From: Chryseobacterium sediminis
GTDB taxonomy: Bacteria > Bacteroidota > Bacteroidia > Flavobacteriales > Weeksellaceae
Direction: 5' to 3'
Length of the DNA stretch: 64,000 bases
Assembly: GCF_008386505.1 (NCBI RefSeq)
Contig: NZ_VUNZ01000002.1
Span: forward strand, 434,001-498,000
Both the position numbers and the translations under genes were made by a program. The stretch's first letter is position 1, and every line of letters begins with the position of its first letter. Shown piece by piece: positions 1 through 8,711 of this stretch. Below the pieces are notes generated by a model. It saw nothing but the letters and a program-made list of their open reading frames with translations, was not told where the DNA came from and made no database searches.

Positions 1-1
1 C

Positions 2-1381
2 CTGACTTCTTACGGAATTCAGCAAATGGTAACTAAAGATTACCCGGCTTGGGTTGAGGCTTCTAAACTTGCTATGGATGTAATGAAAAAGTACATGGAT
101 AAGGATAAGGCAACTCAGCTTAACTATGCTTCTCAATATGCTTCAGTAGCTAACTACTGGAAAAATAGACAGGGAACTATTGATGCAGTAGAGAAAAACG
201 GAACTATTTCTGACAAACAAAAGATCGAAGAAACTTACAACAGATGGGCTGCAATGCCAGGAAACGATCAGTACAATGGTGTGTTGGAAGATATTGGAAT
301 CTATTACAAGCAAGTTTCTGAAAGAAATGTTGAAAGAAACTATGCTTCACAGTTTTCAAGAAACGCAAAATATATTACCCTTGCATTACAGGTAGGATCT
401 GCTCTTAAAGCTTATGCTGCTCAGGATATGCAGGGAAGATTGGCAATGAAAGCTAAAACTGAAGCTGCTATCAAAGCTGCTTATGAAAACTTCAACCCAT
501 CTTTGGAAGGAGAAATGCTTGCAGCAATGACAAGTCTTTACCAGGCAAGAGTTAAAAATCCTGATGTTGCTTCTGCTACTATTTTAGGATTGGATGCTAA
601 GACTGTTTCTAACTTAGCTTATTCTTCAATCTTCGCTAATAAGACTTCTGCAACGAACTTCTTACTGAACCCTGATGCATTGAAACTTGATGCTGATCCA
701 CTTTGGAAAGCAGGTAACGGAATTATGGCAGATCAAAAGATAAGCGCTGAAAGATTTGTTAAAATAGATGATAATTTTGCGAAAAACAACCGTCTGTTCT
801 TAGCAGGTCTAATGAAGGCTATGCCTGAGAAAAAATTCTACCCGGATGCTAACTCTACTATGAGATTAACTTACGGTACTGTAGATAAATTACCTATCAG
901 AAATGACAGAAACTATTTCGGTATTACTGATAACTATTATACAGATATGGCTGGTCTTGTTGGAAAATACAAGAAAGGTGATGAAGAGTTTGATCTTCCT
1001 CAAAGAGTGATTGACCTTTACAACCTTAAAGATTTCGGACAGTATGCTGATGCAGCAGGTTATATGCCTGTAAACTTCCTTTCTAACAATGATATTACAG
1101 GAGGTAACTCTGGTTCTCCGGTAATCGATGCAGACGGAAACCTTATCGGTATTGCTTTCGATGGTAACAGTGAAGCATTAAGCGGTGATATCGTATTTGA
1201 AAAGGAATGGCAGAAAACAATCAACGTAGACGTTCGTTTTGTTCTTTGGACAATTGACAAGTTTGCGGGTGCAAGAAGATTAGTTGACGAATTGAAGCTT
1301 GTAAGAGGAGAAAACACTCCAGCTGATACAAAAACTAAAAATTCAGGTACTACAACAATGCCTAAAAAAGTAAAAAAATAA
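2..1381 (+). CDS. S46 family dipeptidyl-peptidase, C-terminal part (gene enters from the left edge)
   Basis: The frame is open from the window edge, so the N-terminus (signal peptide, catalytic His and Asp) lies outside; about 459 residues are visible. The serine-nucleophile motif GGNSGSPV is at 1099-1122, as in S46 exopeptidases (DPP7/DPP11), periplasmic enzymes that release N-terminal dipeptides. Eighteen residues after the nucleophile Ser is Gly (FDGN). In Porphyromonas DPP11 this position is Arg and selects acidic P1 residues; DPP7-type enzymes have Gly. DPP7-like preference for hydrophobic P1 is therefore inferred. The tail is basic (PKKVKK). A strong terminator follows at 1405. Confidence 0.9.
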   Translation: MTSYGIQQMVTKDYPAWVEASKLAMDVMKKYMDKDKATQLNYASQYASVANYWKNRQGTIDAVEKNGTISDKQKIEETYNRWAAMPGNDQYNGVLEDIGIYYKQVSERNVERNYASQFSRNAKYITLALQVGSALKAYAAQDMQGRLAMKAKTEAAIKAAYENFNPSLEGEMLAAMTSLYQARVKNPDVASATILGLDAKTVSNLAYSSIFANKTSATNFLLNPDALKLDADPLWKAGNGIMADQKISAERFVKIDDNFAKNNRLFLAGLMKAMPEKKFYPDANSTMRLTYGTVDKLPIRNDRNYFGITDNYYTDMAGLVGKYKKGDEEFDLPQRVIDLYNLKDFGQYADAAGYMPVNFLSNNDITGGNSGSPVIDADGNLIGIAFDGNSEALSGDIVFEKEWQKTINVDVRFVLWTIDKFAGARRLVDELKLVRGENTPADTKTKNSGTTTMPKKVKK

Positions 1382-1404
1382 TAATCTTATTTGATTTATT
1401 TTTG

Positions 1405-1436
1405 AAACCGTGAAATTTACTTTCACGGTTTTTTTA
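1405..1436 (+). terminator. Rho-independent terminator after the S46 peptidase
   Basis: A 10-bp perfect stem (AACCGTGAAA at 1406-1415, TTTCACGGTT at 1421-1430) with a 5-base loop is followed by a T-run. Confidence 0.85.
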
Positions 1437-1461
1437 TTTTTGACTATTAAAATCTTTCATC

Positions 1462-1938
1462 ATGAATCCTCAACATATTGAATTCACGGCTATTATTAAG
1501 CAAAACGGAGAGATAAATGCTGCGTTTGTAGAATTTCCTTTTTCCACAGAAGAGCTGTTTAACAAAAAAGGACAGGTAAAAATTAAAACCCTATTTGATG
1601 GTAAGGTTGAATATCGTGGAAGCCTTGCCAAAATGAAATCAGACTGTCATATTTTAGGGCTTACCCAGGAAGTGAGAAAACAGCTTGGTAAAACTTTCGG
1701 AGATGAGGTTTCTGTTTCTCTTACTGAAGACAAAGAAGAAAGAGTGGTTGAAATTGCTGATGACATCACTTCTGTTTTTAATGAAAACCCAGATGCAAAA
1801 GGTCTGTTTGACAACATGAGCTACACTCATAAAAAGGAATATATCCGCTGGATTGAAGAGGCCAAAAAGCCAGAAACAAGAGAAAACAGGAAGATAAAAA
1901 TGATTCAGATGATTCTGGATGGGAAAAAGGGAATTTAA
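1462..1938 (+). CDS. YdeI/OmpD-associated family protein (DUF1905 plus OmdA-like region)
   Basis: A 158-aa cytoplasmic protein with no signal or membrane segment. Residues ~1-95 resemble the DUF1905 beta-barrel fold (FTAIIKQ, then a stretch ending in RKQLGKTFGDEVSVSL). Residues ~100-158 form the helical OmdA-like tail, including the family pattern YTHKKEYIRWIEEAKKPETR followed by RKIKMIQMI. The molecular role of the family is unknown; one distant member has been linked to bacteriocin protection. It is transcribed alone and converges with the AAA ATPase gene. Confidence 0.8.
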   Translation: MNPQHIEFTAIIKQNGEINAAFVEFPFSTEELFNKKGQVKIKTLFDGKVEYRGSLAKMKSDCHILGLTQEVRKQLGKTFGDEVSVSLTEDKEERVVEIADDITSVFNENPDAKGLFDNMSYTHKKEYIRWIEEAKKPETRENRKIKMIQMILDGKKGI

Positions 1939-1982
1939 ATTCAATCCTTGTCCTAAGGTTTTTCAATTAAAATAAATCATGG

Positions 1983-2714
1983 TCATTTCTTAAGTTCATT
2001 TATAATGGCTTCTATCAAATCTTTTCTCTGAATTACAGAAGGATTACTTCTTTTAAGAGCTGCTAAATTAGCTCTACGTACCGCATTTACAATCTGTCCC
2101 CCTGTTACAGCAAAACGTTCGGAAATCTCTTTTAAAAATTCAGGATCCAGTAGAGCTTCATCGAAAGCAAGATATTCCTTCCAAAGCATTATCCTTTCCT
2201 GTACATTGGGTTTGGTAAAAACTATGGTTTTGTAATCTTTATTGTAAAATGTATTTTCTTCCTGACTTTCTCCATTAATAATGAATAACATTATCCCTTT
2301 ATAATTTTTAACCTTTTCAATAAGAAATTCTGAAATTTCAGCATCAGAGTTCCGAAACAAACTGTAGGGCTCATGAAGAACAAGAATCCAGACATTCTCT
2401 TGTGCTTGAGTAAAAAATTGGTCTAAATAAATTTTCATTTCACCAACCTTATACTGTGTCAGTTTTGGAGCATCAATTCTATAAACATTTTGAAGGAAAA
2501 TTTTGCCTAGCAAAGCTGCAGTAGTCGTTTTCCCTGTACCTAAAGGTCCATATAATGTTGCCCTATCAATCAGCCTGCTTTTGATATCAATCCTTGTTTG
2601 TATGACCTTTTCATTTACAGCAGGATCCAAAATAAGATCATCCCACTCTAAATTTGTAAAAATCTGCTTAACAGGAAAATCATCTCTATCTAAAGGCTGG
2701 GAACTTGCATTCAT
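1983..2714 (-). CDS. Orphan AAA+ ATPase with altered Walker B
   Basis: 243 aa, cytoplasmic, one AAA+ module. Walker A GPLGTGKTT is at residues ~57-65. The Walker B strand reads WILVLHEPYSLF, so the usual Asp of the DE pair is His. A sensor-2/C-domain-like segment (FAVTGGQIVNAVRRAN) lies near residues 200-215. The small size fits a single ATPase module without a partner domain. Neighbours on both sides converge or diverge, giving no operon clue. The substrate cannot be named. The ATPase may be weak or regulatory if the His replacement is real. Confidence 0.7.
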   Translation of the reverse strand: MNASSQPLDRDDFPVKQIFTNLEWDDLILDPAVNEKVIQTRIDIKSRLIDRATLYGPLGTGKTTTAALLGKIFLQNVYRIDAPKLTQYKVGEMKIYLDQFFTQAQENVWILVLHEPYSLFRNSDAEISEFLIEKVKNYKGIMLFIINGESQEENTFYNKDYKTIVFTKPNVQERIMLWKEYLAFDEALLDPEFLKEISERFAVTGGQIVNAVRRANLAALKRSNPSVIQRKDLIEAIINELKK

Positions 2715-2961
2715 AGGTGGATATTTAATTTTCTTTAAAAGCTATTCGCTCTTACTTTCAATAGTTTATATTAGTTTTGAAAAACAAATATAACAAGATA
2801 AGTATATACTTAATCGCCTAAAAAGGAGAAGAAGGATCAAGTTTTTCTATTTTTAATCCACCATACAAAATATTGGCTTCCTATTCCATTATCGACCGTT
2901 ATAAATTCTGACCTTTAAAAAAATCAAATATTTTTTGTCAGGATGTCAAAAAGTAGCCGAC

Positions 2962-2990
2962 TATAGTTATAGATATCATTTATAACTATA
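2962..2990 (+). repeat. Perfect inverted repeat just upstream of the spondin lipoprotein gene
   Basis: TATAGTTATA (2962-2971) and TATAACTATA (2981-2990) are perfect 10-bp arms around a 9-base spacer, 14 bases before the ATG at 3005. It could be an operator or a 5'-UTR hairpin; the AT-only arms make chance possible. The remainder of the 2715-3004 gap is AT-rich and shows nothing else I can name. Confidence 0.5.
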
Positions 2991-3004
2991 AAAAATTTAC
3001 TTTT

Positions 3005-4231
3005 ATGAACAAACTTTTTTTCAGAACTACAGTTTTAGCAGCAGTTATTTCCGCTGCGTTTACCCTTTCTTCATGCAGTGATTCAAATGACGACATGATG
3101 ACGGATATGTCTTTTCAGAGAACCATCACTGTTGAAAATGTTGCAACCCCTAAAGATTTTGTACAAAGCGGAAGTTTCCAGGGAACAGGAACTCCTCCCG
3201 TCATTATGCCCGGACAATCGGTTTCTTTTAAATTCAATGCAGGAAAAACACAGGCTCTGATGTTTGCAACCATGTACGGAGCTTCAAAAGACTGGTTTTT
3301 TGCTTCTCAGCAGCCAGGCATTAAGCTATTTGATTCCAACGGAAATGCGATTACCGGAGATGTTTCTTCAAGCGTACTATTATGGGACAACGGAACTAAA
3401 GATAATATGACAGGCCAGGCTGAAAGTAAACCTATCATGCAGGTTCCTAATGTAAATGCATCTCAGCTTATGAAGCTCAATCTTGCTTACAATGATGTAA
3501 CTTCAGAATTTACTCTTACAGTTACCAATACATCTGGTGGAACGGCTAACGAAACTCCTTTTTCTCCCGGTGTATGGGCAGTTTCCAACTACAACGGTTC
3601 TCAACTGTTGAACAATGCTCCGTTTTTCACTCCTAACGCTTTATCAAATCCTGAGATCACAGATATTGCTCAAATGGGAAATATCAGCAAAATGATGACC
3701 AAGTTGAATGCCAATACGGGAATTATGACAGGGCTTTCTCCTACATTAATTATTGTTTATCGTGGTGATAAAAATCCAATTTATGAATTGGGTAAAGCAG
3801 ATAGCGGAATGGGGCTGAAAGACATTGCACAGTTTGGAAATGTAACCAAGCTCCAAAACAGTTTAAAATCATTATCCAATGTAAAAGGGGTATATATTGC
3901 AGGGAATGCTCCTGTAGCTCCGGGAAGTAAAGTAACCACAAGCTTTAATGCTGAGCCGGGTGATAAAATTGCTTATGCAACCATGTTTGGTTTTTCCAAT
4001 GACTGGTTCTATGCTAATGAACAAAGTATTGATGCCAATACTAAGGGAGATATTACTTCAAAAACCACACTTTTTGATTCCGGAACGGGCATTGATCAAT
4101 ATCCGGGAGCCGGAAATCATCAGGCATTATTTGGAGGAACTCCGCAAAGTGAAAATATGGTTATTTCCAAAGTAGGAACCCAATATCCTGTTCCTGCTGT
4201 CCAGAATGTGATTAAAGTAACAGTGAATTAA
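3005..4231 (+). CDS. Spondin-domain lipoprotein, two repeated domains
   Basis: 408 aa. A lipoprotein signal peptide ends at LSSC (Cys24), with SDSNDD downstream, so the protein is membrane-anchored and probably surface- or periplasm-facing. Two copies of a spondin_N-like beta-sandwich are visible. Copy 1 (~40-175) has LMFATMYGASKDWFFAS, GIKLFD and ITGDVSSSVLLWDNGT. Copy 2 (~185-408) has IAYATMFGFSNDWFYAN, GDITSKTTLFDSGT and a long insert. In animals this fold mediates matrix adhesion; in bacteria the function is unknown. It is transcribed alone, with a terminator at 4302. Confidence 0.85.
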   Translation: MNKLFFRTTVLAAVISAAFTLSSCSDSNDDMMTDMSFQRTITVENVATPKDFVQSGSFQGTGTPPVIMPGQSVSFKFNAGKTQALMFATMYGASKDWFFASQQPGIKLFDSNGNAITGDVSSSVLLWDNGTKDNMTGQAESKPIMQVPNVNASQLMKLNLAYNDVTSEFTLTVTNTSGGTANETPFSPGVWAVSNYNGSQLLNNAPFFTPNALSNPEITDIAQMGNISKMMTKLNANTGIMTGLSPTLIIVYRGDKNPIYELGKADSGMGLKDIAQFGNVTKLQNSLKSLSNVKGVYIAGNAPVAPGSKVTTSFNAEPGDKIAYATMFGFSNDWFYANEQSIDANTKGDITSKTTLFDSGTGIDQYPGAGNHQALFGGTPQSENMVISKVGTQYPVPAVQNVIKVTVN

Positions 4232-4301
4232 TCTTCAAGGTAAAAGGCCTGACCTTTTAAGTTGTGGTAAAATGCCCCGAAAAACAAGAATAAACATTAT
4301 A

Positions 4302-4330
4302 AAAGCCCAAGCAGAATCTGTTTGGGCTTT
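4302..4330. terminator. Terminator shared by convergent genes
   Basis: AAAGCCCAA (4302-4310) pairs with TTGGGCTTT (4322-4330) around an 11-base loop, between the spondin gene and the reverse-strand adenylation enzyme. Confidence 0.75.
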
Positions 4331-4347
4331 GTTTCAATTATCAAATA

Positions 4348-7300
4348 CTATTCAACCGGAATTCCAAGGTATTTCAAATAGGAATCCAGTACTTTTTTAT
4401 CAAATACCGGTTCCTGAATATCCGATCCTTCCAGAAACTGAATAACATTGGAACAATCCCATATATAGGTATTCTGATAAAGTTCTACCGTAGATAACCC
4501 TTCATGCATATTGTCCCTGAAAAGACTTGTCAGCGGATACAAACGGTTTTTACTGTCATCTTCCCATTGTTTTCTCCATTCTTTATAAGGAAGGTCTTTC
4601 AATGGAAAAGGATAATACTTTTTCATGAGTCCGAAGAACCCTTCCAATGTAAGATTGGTTTCCGGGCGGGCAATCAAGTTGAATTTTTTACCTATTGCCT
4701 CTTTATTTTTTGTGATATGGGCCATAGATTTTGTCATATAATCTACTGTGATAAGGCCTTCTCTAAGCTCAGTCAATGCAGGATAGGATTTGAATTCTAT
4801 ACAGTTTTTCACCAATCCGGACCACCACTGATAGGAGGCGCTTGCTCCTGTTTCACTGTGACACATTGCATATCCAAGACGATAAGTAATCAATGGCAGA
4901 CCTTCTTTTGCGGCCAGATCTGCTACGGCCTCCATTACCCATTTGCTTCTTACGTAGCCAATATCTTTACTTACAGACATTAAATTCTGTTCAATATCAT
5001 CAGACTCCAGCATCACTGTTTTTCCTGTAAACACATGTCCCCAGCTGTACACCGAAATGGTGGATAACAAAGCAAGGCATTTGGTCCTTTCTGCCCCCGC
5101 CAATTTGATGATTTCTCTTAATCCTTCTACATTCGGGGCTTTCATGTAAGAGTAAGGTTCAATGAAGTTTACAGAACTTCCGGAATGATAAATCAGATCG
5201 GTTTGTTTTGCCAGTTTTGTGAATATTTCTTCTGACAGTCCCAATGCCGGCAACGCCAGATCTCCGACTACCGGAATAATTCTCGATTTCTGTTCTTCTT
5301 TTTGAGGAATGTGATATTGTTTAAAGCACCTCTCAATTTTTTCCATCGCGTGAAATTGATCCTGCGCTCTTACCAGACAGTAAATTTCAGCGTTTGTAGT
5401 ATCCAGAAGCTCCTGCAGAAGGTGAATTCCCACAAATCCGGTTACGCCTGTTAAAAAAATCGTGTTAGGGTTTTCTACTTGTTTAGGATCAAATCCACCT
5501 GCAAAAACAGTTCCGGGAGCAAGGTAAACATCTTTCTGCAAGGCAACATAAGGCTCTACATCTTCCACTGGAACAGCTTCTCTTGTTTCTCTGGATCTGG
5601 CAATAAGAACTTCTGAAAGCTCCTGTAATACCGGAAACTGATAAATATCCCGCAGATAGACTTTTACATCCAGCTTTCTTTGCAATGCTACGGCAACTGC
5701 TGCCACCAACAAGGAGTTCCCGCCGATATCAAAGAAATTATCTGTAATATTAATAACAGAACGTTCCAGAGCTGAAGACCAGACATCAACAACAATCCTT
5801 TCTGTCTCATTGGTTGGCGATTCAAATGAAATGAGTTCTTTTGCCTCTTTATCTGCCAGTTCTTTTAAAGATTGAGTATCTGTTTTACCATTTGCAGTCA
5901 ACGGAATTTTATCTATAAAAACAATTTGGGCAGGAATCATATAACCCGGAAGTTCTTCTTTCAATGCGTTTCTAACGGATGAAACATCTTTCTCAGCTTC
6001 AGGTTTTAATACAACAAAAGCAATCAGATACTGAGTACTCCCCTCTGTTTCCTTGCTAATAACAAAAGCCTCTTTAATATCTTTCTGTTGAACTAGAGTG
6101 CGTTCTATTTCCCCCAATTCCACCCTAAATCCACGAATTTTCACCTGATTATCTATTCTTCCCAGAAATTCAATATCACCGTCCGGTTTCCATTTGGCCA
6201 GATCTCCTGTACGATATAATTTTTCTGTTTCCCGGAATGGATTATCAATAAATTTAGAATCTGTAAGTTCTTTATTATTAAGATATCCATCTGCTAAAAT
6301 ATTTCCTCCGATGCATAATTCTCCTACTGCTCCTACTGGCAGCAATTCCCTATTCTCACCTAAAATATAGGCTTTTGCGTTGGCAATGGGTTTCCCTATT
6401 GAAGAGACATATTTTCCATTGATATCTTTTACTTTTTTAAATGTTGCAAATACAGTACATTCCGTAGGTCCGTAATAATCTATCAGTTCGTAGCTTAATT
6501 CTGTAGTAAGCACAGGTTTCAGCTTTTCACCACCTGTAAAGAGATATTTCAATTTAAGGTCATTATAATTCCGGGTACAATTAACTACCGGAGGAGCCAG
6601 AACAGTAGGCACAAAACCGTGGGTAATCTGATTTTTCCTGTAGTAATCAACCAGTGCATGAGGGTCTGTTCTCTCCTCATTATCTGCAATAAAAAGAGTT
6701 GCACCTGAAGTAAGAGCAGACCAGGTTTCCCATACAGATATATCAAACGCCAATCCTGCTACAAGAGTCAGTTTTGAACTCTGATCCACGTGAAAATGAT
6801 GATTATGCCAGGTTACCAGATGCTGAATAGCCTGATGACTTACCATTACCCCTTTCGGTTTTCCTGTAGATCCTGAAGTATAAATTGTATATGCCAGGTT
6901 GTTTTGGTGAATTTTTATTTCCGGATATTCAGAAGGTAAGTCATCAAGATTCTCCATACTGCTCAGATCAAGTACTTTTGTTCTTACCGTTTCGGATAGA
7001 TGCTTTTCAAGATTTTTATTGGTAATGATCATATCGGCATTGGTGTCTGAAAGAATAAATTCTACTCTTTTAACGGGATAAGCGGGGTCTATAGGAACAT
7101 ATGCTGCACCTGTTTTGATCACGCCAAGAACGGCAACAATCCATTCTAAAGAACGGTCCAGCCAGATAGGAACATATTTACCTTCTTTGATTCCTTTACT
7201 TAATAACAAATTGGCAATCTGGTTGCTTCTCTGATCCAAATCACCGTACGTGATCTCCTGATCCTGAAAAACAACGGCTTTTTTATCGGGATGAAGAAGT

Positions 7301-7455
7301 GCCTGTTTTCGGAAAAGGGACTCTAATGTTTCTTCATGATGATAGTCCCAGCCGGTTTTATTGAATCCGTTTAACAATTTTTCTCTGTCTTCAGATGACA
7401 GTAATACAGTTGTACCTTTTGATAAGGTTTCTAATGAGGGAATTGCGTTTGACAT
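4348..7455 (-). CDS. Stand-alone NRPS-like enzyme: adenylation, carrier protein and thioester reductase (A-T-R)
   Basis: 1035 aa with the order A (~25-540), carrier (~555-625), reductase (~665-1000) and no condensation domain. A-domain motifs: YTSGSTGKPKG, YGPTE, LYRTGDLAKW, DNQVKIRGFRVELGEIE. The carrier serine is in DNFFDIGGNSLL, so phosphopantetheinylation is needed. The reductase has the NAD(P)-binding GVTGFVGIHLL and a Y-x3-K pair (GYVRSKW). The architecture matches Lys2 and carboxylate reductases, which activate an acid, load it as a thioester and release an aldehyde or alcohol. By-eye pocket residues are D-I-W-F-F-G-Y-V-F-K; the leading Asp favours an alpha-amino acid. No tailoring or transport genes flank it. 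Confidence 0.88.
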   Translation of the reverse strand: MSNAIPSLETLSKGTTVLLSSEDREKLLNGFNKTGWDYHHEETLESLFRKQALLHPDKKAVVFQDQEITYGDLDQRSNQIANLLLSKGIKEGKYVPIWLDRSLEWIVAVLGVIKTGAAYVPIDPAYPVKRVEFILSDTNADMIITNKNLEKHLSETVRTKVLDLSSMENLDDLPSEYPEIKIHQNNLAYTIYTSGSTGKPKGVMVSHQAIQHLVTWHNHHFHVDQSSKLTLVAGLAFDISVWETWSALTSGATLFIADNEERTDPHALVDYYRKNQITHGFVPTVLAPPVVNCTRNYNDLKLKYLFTGGEKLKPVLTTELSYELIDYYGPTECTVFATFKKVKDINGKYVSSIGKPIANAKAYILGENRELLPVGAVGELCIGGNILADGYLNNKELTDSKFIDNPFRETEKLYRTGDLAKWKPDGDIEFLGRIDNQVKIRGFRVELGEIERTLVQQKDIKEAFVISKETEGSTQYLIAFVVLKPEAEKDVSSVRNALKEELPGYMIPAQIVFIDKIPLTANGKTDTQSLKELADKEAKELISFESPTNETERIVVDVWSSALERSVINITDNFFDIGGNSLLVAAVAVALQRKLDVKVYLRDIYQFPVLQELSEVLIARSRETREAVPVEDVEPYVALQKDVYLAPGTVFAGGFDPKQVENPNTIFLTGVTGFVGIHLLQELLDTTNAEIYCLVRAQDQFHAMEKIERCFKQYHIPQKEEQKSRIIPVVGDLALPALGLSEEIFTKLAKQTDLIYHSGSSVNFIEPYSYMKAPNVEGLREIIKLAGAERTKCLALLSTISVYSWGHVFTGKTVMLESDDIEQNLMSVSKDIGYVRSKWVMEAVADLAAKEGLPLITYRLGYAMCHSETGASASYQWWSGLVKNCIEFKSYPALTELREGLITVDYMTKSMAHITKNKEAIGKKFNLIARPETNLTLEGFFGLMKKYYPFPLKDLPYKEWRKQWEDDSKNRLYPLTSLFRDNMHEGLSTVELYQNTYIWDCSNVIQFLEGSDIQEPVFDKKVLDSYLKYLGIPVE

Positions 7456-7911
7456 AGTAATAATGTAATTTGGTTAAAAATTTTGTAATCAACAGCCTCT
7501 GCCTTCCATAAAGTTGATTTTAAACTAAAAAAGCAGCAATAACCGGACATAAGGGATAGCCACAGTTTATTTACTAAATGTGATTTATAATAGTTTTCAA
7601 AAACTGAATGATACAGGACTTGAAGCGATCTGCTCAATGAGCGGAACGTAAACAACGATTAAACGTTATTTATTGCAATCGAAAAGATGAAAGAATATGT
7701 CTGACCTATTCTTCTGAGGTTAAAGATGATTACTATTCTGTGTTTGAAAATTTTATTTTCATAATGTAATATTTTTAATGATTTGGCAATCAAACTTAAC
7801 ATAATATTTTAACCTATGTGTTACATAATTCCTATGTTTATTCCAGAGAATAGAATTAAACTTATGAAAAAATCATCTGTATTTATTTTAAAATCAATCA
7901 AATAATAAAAA
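7456..7911. other. AT-rich intergenic region without a recognisable gene
   Basis: 456 bases upstream of the adenylation enzyme and downstream of the comM 3' fragment. It must hold the promoter of the adenylation gene, but no TTG-N17-23-TAnnTTTG pair stood out on the reverse strand. I saw no terminator, repeat or short ORF that I would defend. Confidence 0.5.
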
Positions 7912-8589
7912 TTAACCATTCCAAAATTCCCGGTCCAGACTTCTGTATTGTATGGCTTCGGAAATATGATGAGACAGAATACTCTCAGATTCTTCGAGGT
8001 CAGCAATTGTTCTGGCTACTTTCAGAATTCTGTCGTAAGCTCTTGCTGAAAGATTAAGTTTTTCCATCGCTAATTTGATGAGTCCGAAAGATGTTTCATC
8101 CAATTCACAAAAAGCTTCAATTTCTTTAGGTCCTATTTGGGCATTACTGCTGATATTTAAGCTTTGGTATCTTTTATTCTGAATATCTCTGGCTTTCAGT
8201 ACGCGACTTCTGATGTCTTTGCTTTTTTCTCCTTTTCTTTTTTCAGAAAGCTGTTCAAACTCTACTTTCTGTACTTCAATATGAATATCAATCCTGTCCA
8301 ACAGCGGTCCTGAAAGTTTATTCATATACCGCTGCATTTCATACACAGATGAGGTATTGTTAGGATCATCGGGAAAAAATCCGCTTGGACTGGGGTTCAT
8401 AGAAGCTACCAACATAAAACTCGCAGGATAATTTACGGTAAATCTGGCTCTTGAAATGGTCACTTCCCTATCTTCCAGAGGCTGTCTCATCACTTCCAGC
8501 ACCGTTCTTTTAAATTCAGGCATCTCATCAAGAAACAAAACGCCGTTATGTGCAAGGGAGATCTCGCCGGGCTGCGGGTAGCTTCCCCC
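7912..8589 (-). pseudogene. comM: comM (yifB) 3' fragment, separated from its 5' part by a transposon
   Basis: Encodes the C-terminal ~225 residues of a YifB/ComM Mg-chelatase-like AAA ATPase, starting inside the GGSYPQPGEISLAHNG motif. Walker B (VLFLDEMPEF), LLDRIDIHIEV, the sensor region and the C-terminal Mg_chelatase_C segment (LSARAYDRILKVARTIADLE) are present. The frame continues upstream into the transposon end (8590) with no ATG; a TTG at 8536-8538 is the only nearby start-like codon. The 5' part of the gene is at 20999-21738. ComM is a hexameric helicase that aids branch migration in natural transformation, so the split gene is expected to be non-functional. Confidence 0.92.
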
Positions 8590-8711
8590 TGTAAATTTGT
8601 AAAGTAGATGATAAAATTTGAATAAAAATCATGCTTTTTTACAAAAGAAAGTGATAATTCAGATCTTAAAAAATGAATCTACACCAATAAAATTACAATT
8701 TATGGTGATAA
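8590..8711 (+). repeat. Left transposon end with dispersed TnsB-like boxes
   Basis: The terminus is TGTAAATTTG. A box AGATGATAAA is at 8606-8615. A second box lies at 8641-8660 (ACAAAAGAAAGTGATAATTC, nearly matching the right end) and a weaker third contains TGATAA at 8706-8711. Dispersed boxes on one side and closely spaced ones on the other recall the Tn7 ends. The second box and the start of the third lie upstream of, or at, the first in-frame ATG of tnsA. Confidence 0.75.

Noticed and set aside
4504..4983. 159-codon forward frame inside the adenylation enzyme gene
   Set aside because: Antisense to a well-conserved reductase domain, with unusual Cys/Phe-rich composition; a shadow frame.
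8618..8701. TTG at 8618 as the tnsA start
   Set aside because: It lies 28 bases from the transposon terminus and overlaps a TnsB-like box; the ATG at 8702 places the conserved Glu at a normal distance.
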